A DNA stretch of 64,000 nt, taken from NCBI GenBank assembly GCA_964016875.1, contig OZ024721.1:38454323-38518322 (forward strand), in the 5' to 3' direction. The stretch's first letter is position 1. Each line of letters starts with the position of its first letter. The DNA comes from Fallopia convolvulus (Eukaryota > Streptophyta > Magnoliopsida > Caryophyllales > Polygonaceae). Of the stretch, positions 1-11,300 are shown piece by piece. A program made the position numbers and the translations under genes. The notes beneath the pieces were generated by a model, which was not told where the DNA came from, ran no database searches, and was given only the letters and a program-made list of their open reading frames with translations.

Positions 1-230
1 CTTTCTTAGGGACAAGGATTACCAGAACGGTTTCTCATGCACATAACCCTTGTCTATGAGCTCTTGGACGTGATTTTGAAGCTCCTTTGTCTCCTCGGGG
101 TTGGCCCTATAGACTGGACGGTTTGGAAGTGATGCCCTCGGTATGAACTCAATCTAGTGCTCTATCCCTCGGATTGATGGTGACCCGCTTGGCACCTCTT
201 CTTGAAAAAGATCCTCAAAGTTCTACAAAA
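1..230 (-). pseudogene. Reverse transcriptase N-terminus of the gypsy element (partial)
   Basis: The minus strand encodes the segment leading into RT, with the recognisable string LQNHVQELIDKGYV followed, in another frame, by LVPKK. These match the start of Ty3 reverse transcriptase. The two pieces are in different frames, so there is a frameshift near base 40. The rest of RT lies outside the window. Confidence 0.6.
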
Positions 231-346
231 GAGAAGATATGGGCGAAGGAAGTTCTTCCAAATCTTAATTAGAAAACAAGAACTAAGGAAAGAGAAGTAG
301 AAAACAAACTTTACTCCCCTTTATGGCATGGACAACTTCCCTTGGC

Positions 347-900
347 TTAGCTAAGAGAACTTGTTTGGAAGCGTCCACAGTCCACACTACCTCGAATGGC
401 AAGCTTCTTTCCCTCACGGATCATTTGCTTTCTTCTTTTCTCCTTGGCCACATGATCAAGCGTAATATCTTGAGGAGTCATGGGATGCAATGTGACCTTC
501 TTGCCATCCCGATGGAATGAATACTCGTTGGAAATGTTATCATGTATGACCCCGTGGTCAAATTGCCATGGGCGTCCAAGGAGTAAGTGGCACACGGAGA
601 TGGATACCGCATCACACTCCACCACATCAGAATATGGACCTATAAAAAGAAACCAAATCCATTTCCTTGACTTGGATGGGCGAGTTAGTATTCAACCAAT
701 AAAGAGGATAAGGCATGGGATGCGGTGTAGTAGGAATAGAAAAGCGCTTGACTACCTCTTCATTAATAATATTGCAACATGAACCAGAATCAATAATAAC
801 ACCACATACCTTATCATTTATCTTGCAACGAGTGTGGAAAATGACCTTACATTGGCTCGGAACCGTGGAGTTCTTGGTCATGAAGAGTGTTCGTTGCACC
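347..900 (-). pseudogene. Aspartic protease region of gypsy pol
   Basis: Two minus-strand frames together make a retroviral-type aspartic protease. The segment at 627-899 has the catalytic motif IIDSGSC, and the segment at 347-625 has the later LLGRPW motif followed by a basic linker. They are in different frames, so at least one frameshift separates them. In an active element this protease would cleave the Gag-Pol polyprotein. The upstream end is interrupted at 900 by the 828 bp hAT-like insertion; the reading resumes beyond it at about 1730. Confidence 0.75.
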
Positions 901-1728
901 TAGAGCTGTCAAAACTTGACCCGACCCGAAAAACCCGTCCGACCCACCCGACTCTGAACCTGACCCGACCCGAGAATAAAATAAAAAGTTTTATACCCGA
1001 GACATGTTTGAATCGAACTAATTTGACCCGAATCCGAAAAAACCCAAACTCGAGATTAACCCAAAACCGATTATACCCGAATGGACTAGCTTGACGCAAC
1101 CCAATATCCGATGCTATCCGACCCAAAGTCATCCGAAAATCCGAAGTTACCCGACCCGAAGTCATCCGAAAATCCGAAGTTACCCGACCCGAAACCATCC
1201 GAAAATCCGAAGTTACCCGACCCGAAACCATCCAAAAATTACATTATGTTTTAAAATATTAATAATAGTGAATATTTATAATAATTATGTTTTTAATTTA
1301 AATGTTACGTTAAATATTTAGACCCTAGAGTAGTTAAACTACAAAAAATCATCATTCGTTATATGGTCTTAATCAAAATCCAGCTTACACGAAATCAAAT
1401 TAACTCGAAATTCGGCCAAAGTCGAAATCCGATTCACCTAAAATCCGAAAAACCCGAAACCCGACTCACCCGAAATTCGACTAAATCTGAAATCTAACTA
1501 AACCCGAAACCAAACTCATCCGAAATCAAGTTGGACCGAAAACCGAATGACCCGACCGAAATTGACCCGAAACCCGACTTTAACCTATTAATTGAGCACC
1601 CGACCCAAAATTATCCAACCTAATTTGACCCGATTTTCAAAATATTCGAATTGACCCGAATACGAACTTACCCGAAACCGAATTGACCCGACCCAAACCC
1701 GACCCGACCCACCCGATTGACACCCCTA
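901..1728. mobile_element. Non-autonomous hAT-like element packed with CCCGA repeats
   Basis: The element begins TAGAGCTGTCAA and ends in the inverse complement of TAGGGGTGTCAA (10 of 12 positions agree). It is flanked by an 8 bp target duplication, GTTGCACC at 893-900 and GTTGTACC at 1729-1736, with one difference. Short TIRs starting TAG and an 8 bp duplication are hallmarks of the hAT superfamily. There is no transposase. The interior is dominated by imperfect repeats of ACCCGAAA/GACCCGACCC, including a run of about 33 bp near-identical units at 1105-1230. It sits inside the gypsy gag-protease frame. Confidence 0.8.
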
Positions 1729-1849
1729 GTTGTACCACAAAGCATTCATCTTCCTCTCTCATAGCATGAATCTCGATCTCTTCTTGGATCTCATGGTTGT
1801 CCTCCTTTTGTTCTTCCAGCCCCTCAACATATTCATATTCACCTTGTTC

Positions 1850-3221
1850 ATTAAGAAGAACCCTCCTTTTGTTGGGGCAATCCCGAGCATAATGGCCAAG
1901 CTAGTCCGAGACACTTAAAGCACTTAAGGTCTCCTGCTCGGTATTGTCCCTCTAGCTTGGGGCGTGGGGGAGCATCCTTCTTGGGCTGTGGAGTGGACTC
2001 CTCATGCCTCATTTCGGTCTCCTTGGCAGGTTAGAGGCTGATGTGGTCGAAGTTGTGGGCCACGGCTTCAGGTTGGAGCTTGGTTGGCGCCGTTGAGGAG
2101 TGTTCTTGTAGAGATGGTTAGTGTAGTGTAACACCGCCTTAATGTTGGTTCCCCTAGCAAAGTGCTGCATACTCACAAGGGATTTAAGGTTAGAATTCAA
2201 ACCATTAATAAATTTAGAGATCACATACCCTTCGGGAAATTGAACCTCGAACCGAAATGTGAGTGTGCACAACTCATTGTAGTACTCTTCGGGAGACCGG
2301 CTTCCTTGGCGTAATTGCTCCAACTTAGCATGCGTCCTATCCTCATAATCTCGAGGTGAAAACGTCTCTTCAAGTACTCTCTTGAGGGCACGCCATATTT
2401 GAATGGGAAGCTCACCCACAAGATGCTTAATTGCCTTTAGTTGTACCCACCAATTATAAGCAAGGTGGTGAAGTGAATGGTAGAAACGGTGACTTGCCTC
2501 TCATCATCATAGCCATAGTAGACGAAGATGGAATTCGTCTTGGCTATCCAATCAAGGCATGAATCATCTCCTAGAGTGCTAGAGAAGGCTTGGATGGTGA
2601 GTTTGATGACGTGGTGTTGCTCCCTCCCTTGTTGGCACTCCTTATGGTAGGCGGGTAGATGTTGCCAAAGAGAGGGCTGCGGGGGCGCGCCTTGCGCCGA
2701 CATCATGGCACCACGGCTAGTGATGCAGGCGTTTAGCCATAAGGATGGGTGCCATATCGGTCATTGTCTACATCGTTAGTGGATCTAGGCAACAGAATAT
2801 TATTAGGGTAAGTAGAAAATGGAGCAACAAAGTCTTGTCTTACCCCGATGGATGGCACATGAGGTGGAATGAAGGGCGGCTCCGAATAAGTCCCTTGGGA
2901 AACTTGTGGCAAGTGGGAGGTGTATCCCTCTTCCAAATGGATGGCGCGGCTCGTGGCATGGAGAAGCTCGTTGTGTGCGCCCTTTGAGGCCAAAAGATTG
3001 CCACAGTTGACACTTATGCCAAAAGGTGATTGGGTGCTCTCTTCGGATCTTTTCAAACGAAGCTCCAAAGATTCAAGTCTTGAAGTCACTGGTTTTATTG
3101 ATTCTCGAATGGATTGATTGGCAGTTTGATTAAGGGATTGTTGGAATGTCAACATCATAGCCTCCAAATTAAGATGCATGAATAAGAGCTGGATTAGAGT
3201 CTCGATGATCATCCCCATCAC
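1850..3221 (-). pseudogene. gag of the gypsy element
   Basis: The segment 2009-2419 encodes the core of a Retrotrans_gag domain, with LEETFSPRDYEDRTHAKLEQL and a downstream FINGLN motif. The N-terminal part at 2733-3221 is glutamine/serine rich. A CCHC zinc knuckle is visible at about 1885-1945 but its first two cysteines and its His-Cys half are in different frames, so it is frameshifted. Gag would form the particle and bind RNA. The original start is displaced: bases 3407-3420 beyond the small MITE read as the first codons of gag. Confidence 0.75.
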
Positions 3222-3231
3222 GCCCTGCGTC

Positions 3232-3406
3232 CACTATTCTAAAAATCCCTTCTAGGCCCCGCCTAGGTGCTAGAAGGTCCTAGCCCGCCTAGCCATCCAG
3301 GCCTCCTAGGCACCCGTCTAGGTCCGCTTAGGCAACCGTTTCGACCGTCTAGGTGCTAGGCGGTCCCTCACCGCCCAGGGTCCGCCTAGCGTTTTTTAGA
3401 ACATTG
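3232..3406. mobile_element. 175 bp hAT-like MITE (CAATGTTCTAAAAAACG family)
   Basis: The ends are inverted copies, CACTATTCTAAAAATCCC on the left and CAATGTTCTAAAAAACGC as the complement of the right. An 8 bp direct duplication CCTGCGTC flanks it exactly at 3224-3231 and 3407-3414. The interior is built of GCCTAGG-type short palindromes. There is no coding capacity. The 8 bp duplication and CA start fit a hAT-type MITE. It lies at the very beginning of the gypsy gag ORF. Confidence 0.85.
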
Positions 3407-4290
3407 CCTGCGTCTGACATACTCACAAGCACTAAACAAACAAGATTATCCCACAAATCACAAGTAATGTCAACCACAAGTTCCTCCAAAATCAACCAAG
3501 AACGAGAAATGAAATGCAAGTGCAAGGTTAAGGCAAGGAGTTAGGTATGGCTAGGCAAAAAAAATCCAAATGCACACACAAGCACCTGAACTCAACAAGG
3601 ACATAAAGGAATTAAGAAGATACAATGCACCAAGTGTTTTTTCACAACAACAATTTAAGCAAATTTGGCCTTGCTCGAATTCTCTTTCTCACAGGATCCG
3701 CTTTTTTTTATGCCCGACCTCCTTTCACTTTCGTCGGGTCCGGGTTTTTCTATGTCCCGATTCTTTTCCTTTCCAAGTCCAACTTTTTATTTTAAGGCAC
3801 AATTCTGAATTTTTTTAAATAGAAAGTAGCAAGCAACCACAATTCAAAGCAAGAAGCAACAATGCAATTTTTTCACAAATTTTAACAACCCGATGTCGTT
3901 CCCATATCTTAAACCCAGCCGTTACAAGTCCAAATGCAAGACATGTGCATGGAAAATGGGCAAGGTCGTGGTTGGATTGGTTTTGACTCAAACACACAAG
4001 ACAACACTTAAGATACTTGAAACGAAAGGTTGTTTCAAAGGGGGTTTAAGGCTTTTCGGTTTGAGAATTGAATTGGAAAACCCTTGGGCTATCTTCTTTA
4101 ACATTTGGTCAAAAATCCTTGGCTGAATTCAGAAAGGGTCATGCACAACTCAGCCAACACTCAACAAAGACAACAACCACAATTCTAGGGCAATTCGCAA
4201 GCAATTTCGAAATGGTAACTAGGGTGGCTCCTATGAGCACTTGCAACCCTATATGCTCAATCAAAGGTCAAATAAAGGAGTACCTTTCAC

Positions 4291-4303
4291 CGCTCTGACA
4301 CCA
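4291..4303 (-). other. Primer-binding site, initiator tRNA-Met type
   Basis: On the minus strand this reads TGGTGTCAGAGCG, one base from the usual TGGTATCAGAGCG complementary to the 3' end of initiator tRNA-Met. It lies two bases inside an LTR end reading CATCA (LTR edge at 4306). The bases between here and the gag start near 3420 form the element's untranslated leader. Confidence 0.75.
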
Positions 4304-5153
4304 CGTGATGAAGGATCTTGTCGTTGAAGCGATGCAAGACAATCTGAGGAAGACCCAAGCAAATCTCCAAAAGAAAAAGGGGCGACACTTAGCTCTTCTT
4401 GAAGGCGATCTTGGATGGTGATGGATGGTGATGAAGAGCGTTTTTGAGCTGGTGAAATGGATAATTAAAAATGATGGTATAGGCTGCATATGGACGAGTC
4501 TTCAAGAGGATATGACTCACCTTTCAAAAACACGAACTAGAAGACTCGGGCTAGGATGTGACTCACCTAGATCAAATCTTCGGGCTTGGATCGATATGAC
4601 TCACGATCCAATTGATCTAAACTGAAAAATGAAACACAAAAGCAAAGGAAATTCGATTCAATTGAAGGAGATAAGGGTTTGAAGGTTTCTTGATCAAATC
4701 TTGTCTAAGGAGGCTCATGGGCGTCTAACATGGATAAAAGCCTAGCCACATGGGGACGCCTCCCACAAGAAGCCACACACTTTGAAAAAGTCACAAAAAT
4801 ATCCAAAATAAAATTTCATAAAAAGGCCCACATTTTAGCTAAACACCAAATGAAGCTCATGGTGCCGATGGTGAGACCAACAAGAGACTCCAAGCCTCAC
4901 AAGCATCTTTGGCCAGCACTCCAAGGGTCATTAGGCCTCTTTTGAGCACTTCTTGCAATGCTCAAGCTTTTTCACGGGTGATTCGACCCAAAAATGGTAA
5001 AGCGTCAGTCCTGGAACTTTGCACCGTGCCGGAAGCATCAAGGAGGGGCTCTCAGCGATTGGAAGAGTCTTCACACCGTTCATGGTCGTTCTTGGTGTCG
5101 TTGCTCCTTATTTGAGAAATGAAAAGGCCTCCCAAAATATGGTTCGAGGGAAC

Positions 5154-6540
5154 TTAAGAAGTACCCGACGGACTTGGCTTCAAATCCCTAATCAGCGCGG
5201 CACTCGGCGCAACACTTGGCACGTCAAGGCAAGGCACCGGCGCATCCATGGCATGCTCATTCTCCTCCTCTTGATCTTGCTCTTGACATGGTAGAATCAC
5301 ATCAAATATTCTCTTATCAAGTACATCCTCCGCAATATGTTTACCACCAACAAGAGTGTCCATTGAACTACAACCAATCAACCAACCTTCCTTCATCTTC
5401 TCCTCTTCTTGCCTTCTCTTTTATTCCTCCTCTTTGCATCTTCTTCTTCATGCCTTCCCTTTTTGTCCTCCTTTGCTTTTCTCTTCTATTCCTCCTCTTT
5501 GTGTCCTCTTCTTCCTGCCTTCTCTTTTCTTCCTCCTCTGCTTTTTCTCTTCTCTTCTTCCTCTTGCTTTCTCTTCTCTTCCTCTTGTATTAACTGATCC
5601 AATCTTCTTATAGCTTCCAACTCTTCCTCTTTGCTTCTTCTTCTTCTTCTTCTTCTCTTTTTCTCTTCTCCTCTCCCATCTCCTCCTTCTTCCTTAAAAC
5701 TTCCTCCTCTTCAGCCTTTTTCCTCATCTCTTCCTCACACTTCCTCTTGTATATGAAGGAAAATTTTCAATTCCCTAGCCCTGTGTTGCTCTTTACTCTT
5801 CCTAGCCTCCTCTTCTTGCATCACAACACTATCTCTAGCGATATCTAAAATACCAGCCCAATCATTCCTCAATGGAGACATGCCTAAGTCAAATAAAGGT
5901 AATTCAAATTGTTGTTTCACCTTCATTATAGCATCGATTTCATCCAACACTCTTGTTGCTTCTTCCCAAAATGATTGTTAGCTTAGAGAATCAACCTCTT
6001 CTTGGTTGCCAAATTGGGATTATGATGAACAACCCTTCAGATCTAAAAGATTCTCAAAGCTTCATTGATCTTATTGAACAATCCATCGTTGGCAATTTCA
6101 AATGGAGCTTTTTGCACATAATCAAGATATTTCTTTAAATTTGATGCAAGCTCCATCGAAATCCGAATATGTTCTTTGAGAATTGACTGCACAAAAGCAA
6201 TATGAATCAGTACAAATAAAAATAACATGGAACATAAATATTAAAATAGAATCATATAAACATACATCACCACCAACACCCAGACCGATGGCTTCTTCAA
6301 CATCATCTTCATCAAGCCTTTTTCCTTTACCATCAAGTACTAGAGCACTAGGGAGAACAAATGTAGACAACCCTATGAAATGCTCCTTGCCAAAACCACC
6401 CTTATAAATTTCAAAAATCTGTCTTTCAACAAAATAATCGTGGTTGAAATGCCTTATCACAAGAAAAGACTTCGGCGTTTCTCGACGTCTATAGGAAACC
6501 ATACAATCATAATACACAATCTGTAAAAAAATGAACAATT
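5154..6540 (-). pseudogene. Ulp1/Mutator-type transposon ORF, C-terminal pieces
   Basis: Minus-strand frames give a run of coding-like fragments: RRRETPKSFLVIRHFNHDYF and the following acidic segment (6122-6538), a helical segment (6043-6190), MLDEIDAIMKVKQQFELPLF onward (5735-5950), a long Glu/Lys/Arg-rich tract mirrored by the pyrimidine-rich plus strand at 5390-5760, and a terminal piece (5154-5396). The tract reads as a charged coiled coil broken by stops. It continues the ORF whose N-terminal part lies at 19,387-21,110 beyond the inserted Athila-like element. I could not see a Ulp1 protease catalytic motif. The family assignment rests mainly on the N-terminal half. Confidence 0.45.
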
Positions 6541-6835
6541 ATGTATATATCAATGAACAAATATATTATATCAATTAACAAATATGCACCTATCAATGAA
6601 CAAATATGCATCTATCAATGAAAAAATTGATGTTACTAATAAACAAAGTATTGATTGTGATGAACAAAATACTGATGATGATGAACAAAGTACTAATATT
6701 GATGAACAATGTACAATAAAGAACAAAATTATAATTGATGATGAACAAAGTACTAATATTGATGAACAACATGCTCTTACTCATGCACAAATTGATGATA
6801 CTAATGAACAAAGTGATGAAAGTAAACCATACCAA
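6541..6835. repeat. Interspersed GATGAACAAA motif array
   Basis: About a dozen copies of a GATGAACAAA/AATGAACAAA word occur here, separated by 6-20 bp of AT-rich spacer. It lies between coding-like fragments of the Ulp1-type ORF, so it is probably intronic. The same word recurs at 20,480-20,640 and 20,891, on the other side of the 12.5 kb insertion. A run without stops across it is a by-product of the repeat. Confidence 0.6.
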
Positions 6836-6888
6836 CAACAACAAAACAGGACCTCTGAAAAAACCATTCTTAGTTTTTTCATGCATCC

Positions 6889-8276
6889 TGATAGCTTGCA
6901 TATAGGAGTAGTTTAGATGCATGTTTTATATATGTTTTGGCTAGTTTTAAGTTAGCTTTTATGTAGTTTTTAGGTTTTTGTGTTATCGGGTATTATGCGC
7001 TGGTTTGCTCGGTTTTACAGGTTTTTAGGTTCAGGAGCAGCAGCGGGGCGAGTACAGATGGATCATGGTGGTGATGGACGAGGCAAGCGAGCTAAGGAGT
7101 GCTAGGATGATGTGGAGAAGAGCTAAAGCAAGGAAGAAGACATGCCAAGTTTAAGCCAAATGCTCGGGTTGAAGCCGAGCTAGCAAAGCCGCGCATTCTT
7201 GACTGGTGGTCAAGTGCGCGGGATGACAACAAAGCGCGGCCGCGCTTTTGGGGAACGATGCCGCGCATTCGCGATTCTACGCGGACGTGGTTTTTGGGCC
7301 GAGATTGGTTTTGGGCTTTGGCATGTTGGTTTTTGGGCTTGTGTTATCCGAGTATGAGGTTTAAGATATAATGTTTGGGGATATTTTTAGGAGCATGTAA
7401 ATACTTTATGTTAGATTATTTTCTAATAACTTTTGTCAAACTTTTGGAGGCTAGGGTTTTCTCTCAAGGAAGACTTTGAAACCTTTGTAAGTTTGATTTC
7501 AATTCAATTATGCATTGCTAATTTCTCTTGTGTTTGGCTAGTTATTGAAGTCATGATTTGTATGTAGTTGTGAGGTTTGATTGATTCTCAACAAACTTGA
7601 ATAGAAATTATTCCATGTGCTTAATTGAATCTAAACTAGGGTTTTGTTAGATTAGCTACCTAATTGAATTTCTAGTTAAAACTGAATCTGATTAATTACC
7701 GGTTGGAGTTAATTTGATCAAGAGTAGACTTTAATCAATTTAGTACCGGTTGGACAAGTTGGTTAAAGAAGGGAATAAATTCACGAGTCACTTAGATGTC
7801 TGGTTGCTCTAAGTTGTTCGTTTCTATTGATAACTTGAATCGTCATGCTGTTACTTAATTGAATCCAGAAGGTCTTCTAGGTTATTATTTAATTAGGGTT
7901 GTTAGACTGGTTGTTCTATCAACTAAATCTGAAGTTCGGGTTTTAATCCTTAGTAGGATTACTATCCACAATAGATTATTCAAGTGAGAAGAGAATCAAG
8001 AGAATCGATGATCAATGAATCAATATCATGATGGATCTAACTAGTTGAACACGTTTGTTTCTCATATATTCAAATCGTCTTTTGCATTCATAGTTAGTTT
8101 TATTCTTGCATAGTAGTTTAGATAATCATTCTGAAAACCCCCCTTTGGTTACTTGGCACACAAGTAATAACATTAATACACGAGTCTCTGTGGGATCGAC
8201 CCTTGCTTACCATTCTACTCAGATTGGTTAAGTTAGGATTCTTTGATAGGTAAAACGACTGAAAAATACCTCATCA
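6889..8276 (+). repeat. 5' LTR of the Athila-like element
   Basis: The LTR starts TGATAGCTTGC and ends CCTCATCA. It contains a cluster of GC-rich palindromes at 7188-7273, including GCGCGGCCGCGC at 7234-7245. A run of TATA-like sequence lies near 7370-7410 (GATATAATG, GTAAATACTTTATG), a possible promoter, followed by AGGGTTTTCTCTC. It matches the 3' LTR over its full length. Confidence 0.95.
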
Positions 8277-8280
8277 AATT

Positions 8281-8298
8281 TGGCGCCGTTGCCGGGGA
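8281..8298 (+). other. Primer-binding site, tRNA-Asp
   Basis: TGGCGCCGTTGCCGGGGA starts four bases after the LTR. It is the exact complement of the 3' end of plant tRNA-Asp(GTC) including CCA, the primer used by Athila-type elements. The gag-protease element has the same site at 29,583. Confidence 0.92.
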
Positions 8299-8353
8299 CT
8301 CGTCGCTATTTGTGTTTATTACTTTCGTGCTGTTTTGGGTGTGAACCTGTTAT

Positions 8354-11300
8354 ATGGTTCATACCCGTGCTACTAACTCATCTCCCTTGTTGTTTGATCC
8401 AGATATTGACAGGACACTCTTCAAGCTAAGGAAGGAAATCCGGAATCACTTTCAGGCCTTGCCGTTCTTTCTTGAAGAATCTGACTCGGAATCTGAATCT
8501 GCTGAATCCACCGAGATCGGTGACCAAACATTGAGAGAGTTGACTGCACCGAATCTGGCACAACAACCGTTGGCGGTGCAATTCCCTGCTCTTGCTGAAG
8601 GAGTCAAGTTTGAACTCAAATCTGGGTTGATCCACCTTTTGCCTTCATTCCATGGGCATAGTGGTGAAGACCCCAACAAGCATCTTTCTGAATTTCATGT
8701 TGTGTGCTCAAGCATGAAGCCTGCTGATGTGACTCATGACCAGATCGCGCTGAGAGCCTTTCCTTTTTCTCTCAAGGATCAGGCTAAAGACTGGTTTTAC
8801 TACTTGGCTCCGGGAAGTATTAATACATGGGCTAAGATGAAAGAAGCTTTTCTGGAGAAGTACTTCCCTGCTACAAGGCTCAATGATCTGAAAAAGCGAA
8901 TCAGTAATATTGAACAAGAAGCTAACGAGTCCTTGTACGAATACTATGAGAGATTCAAGAGGTTGATAGCCAGCTGTCCTTTCCATGGCTACACCGACCA
9001 AGACCTGATCTTATATCTGTTTAATGGCCTCTTGGATGATGAGAGAAGAATGGTCAATGCAGCTTGCCAAGGTCACATTCTCAACAAAACTCCTGCTGCT
9101 GCGTTTGACCTATTCACACAACTGTCTGAGGGCACAAGACAGTTCAAAAGAGAGACTAGCTCGAAAGCTGCAAACTCTGTGGTGGCTAACACAAGAATTC
9201 AAGATGAAGTCACAGAGTTGAAAGTGATGATGAAGCAGCTTTTGCAGCAAGGTGGAAGACAACAGGTGAAATCCTGTGAAATTTGTTTTGATAACATGCA
9301 TCCCACTGATTCTTGCCCTACACTTCAAGATCCAAATGCTGAGGTGAATGCAGTGGGAGGATATGGACCACCTAGGCCGAGGTATGATCCCTTCTCCAAC
9401 ACCTACAATCCAGGCTGGAGGGATCATCCTAATCTAAGGTATGGAAATTCCAACAACCAGCAGTTCAATCAGCGGGGTGGTCAAGCTCCATACAAGCCAC
9501 CTTTTCAATCCCGACCTCAAGGAGCCAATCAGAATGTTATGTCTACTGAAGACATGATTCGGACTCTTGCACAAACTGTGACTACAATGCAAGGCTCAAT
9601 GAGTCAATTTCAACAAGAGACCAAGTCTAGCATCCACAATCTGGAGACTCAAGTCAGTCAAATTGCCAATGCTGTAGGCAAACTGGAAGCTAGAGATTCA
9701 AGTAAGTTGCCATCACAGACCGAGCTCAATCCAAAACAAAATATCAATGTTATTACTTTGAGGAGTGGGCGAGAGCTGCAAGTAGAGCCCAGGGACGGGC
9801 AAGTACAAATCAGAAGGGGAGAGGCAGAAGAAGCTAAGGGCGAAACAGAGGAAATCCCAAGCAATTCAGTCGGTGATGATTTACTCGGCCAGCCTGCTAA
9901 ATGCGCGGCCGAGAAAATGCCACCCCGCACAATGCCATCTCAGTCGAGATTGCGCGGGGACGAGACGCCAAAAAGCGCGGCCGCGCAATTGCCAAGTCGT
10001 GCAATGTCGTCTCAGTCAGGATTGCGCGGCTTGACTGATGAAAGCGCGGCCGCGCATTCTGAAGCGAAACCGAGCATTCCAGACGCTGTTGAAGATTCAT
10101 CTGTAATCCCTCTGAATTCTTATGCACCTGTTCCACCATTCCCAGAGGCACTAAAAGAGACTCGAAAGTTGGAGAACGACAAGGAATTATTCGAGACATT
10201 CAGCAAATGTGAGGTAAACATTCCTTTACTTAAATTGATTAAAAGCATTCCTAGATATGCTAAGTTTTTGAAAGAATTGTGCACCATCAAAAGAACTCAA
10301 AAGCTAAAAGGGAAACAGAAAATCTCTGTAAGTGAGCATGTGTCAGCTGTGTTTCAAAGGCGTATGCCTCAGAAATGTGGCGACCCTGGCATGTTCACTA
10401 TTCCCTGCATTATTGGTGATACAAAGATTGATAAAGCCATGCTAGATCTAGGTGCTTCAATTAATGTTTTACCTTACTCTGTGTACAAAATGCTTGAACT
10501 GGGTCCTTTGAAAGAAACTGGGGTGGTTATACAGTTAGCTGATAGGTCAAATGCTTACCCTAGAGGAATAGTTGAGGATGTGCTTGTAATGGTTGATAAT
10601 CTGATATTTCCTGCTGATTTTTATGTCTTAGATATGGACCATGATAAGCATGCTGCACCTATTTTGCTAGGTAGACCTTTTCTGAAAACAGCTAAGACTA
10701 AGATTGATGTCTGTAGTGGCTCTCTGACTATGGAATTCGACGGGGAAAGGGTAGAGTATAATATTTATGATGCAATGAAATATCCTCCCGAAGATTCCTC
10801 GCTGTGCTTAGTTGATGTAGTAGAGCCACTTACTCAAGAATGTTTCAATATTCATGAATCTGAAGCTTTAAGATCCACCTTGGAAAATGCTATTATGAAT
10901 AATACTTCAGATTTGGATTTAAAGACTGACCTGCAGGAAGTGGTGGCAGAGTTGAACGCTCACTATGAGCGTCCGCTATTGCCACCGGGCTCAAAGCCCA
11001 TACCACTAACCTCGCCAAGCGAGAAGCTTTTGCCATCTATTGTGCAGGCACCGGTGGTAGAAATGAAGCAACTTCCAGACCATCTCAAGTATGCTTTCCT
11101 AGGTGAAGGGGACACATTGCCAGTAATTATATCCAACAAGCTCAGCAATGAGCAAGAAGGAAGATTAGTGGCAGTTCTGAGGGAGCATAAGACGGCCATA
11201 GGATGGACCATTGCAGACATTAAAGGGATTAGTCCCTCAACATGTATGCATCAGATTCTATTAGAAGATGAAGCTACACCGTCTAGACAGCCCCAAAGAA

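Larger units (their letters stand above)
1..5150 (-). mobile_element. Decayed Ty3/gypsy (chromovirus-like) retrotransposon, 5' part
   Basis: Reading the minus strand from right to left there is an LTR end, an initiator-Met type primer site, a long leader, gag, a CCHC knuckle, an aspartic protease and the start of reverse transcriptase, which runs off the window at base 1. The order and motifs are those of Ty3/gypsy elements, and the protease-to-RT spacing and Met primer suggest a chromovirus. Frames are broken repeatedly, so it is not functional. The LTR inner edge is at 4306. Its outer edge is placed near 5150 only because recognisable Ulp1-element coding sequence resumes there, so that boundary is approximate. 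Two small DNA transposons (901-1728 and 3232-3406) inserted later. Confidence 0.8.

Noticed and set aside
878..1321. Repetitive frames of Arg/Ser/Pro or Val/Thr/Ser/Asp on both strands
   Set aside because: They follow the CCCGA repeat of the hAT-like element in all frames and have no start context or homology.
5216..5613. Leu/Ser/Phe-rich plus-strand frames resembling membrane proteins
   Set aside because: They are the antisense of a Glu/Lys/Arg-rich coding tract; CTTCTC repeats produce Leu/Ser runs in every plus frame.
6584..6916. 110-codon Asp/Glu/Asn-rich frame
   Set aside because: The frame is created by the GATGAACAAA repeat and runs into the Athila-like LTR.
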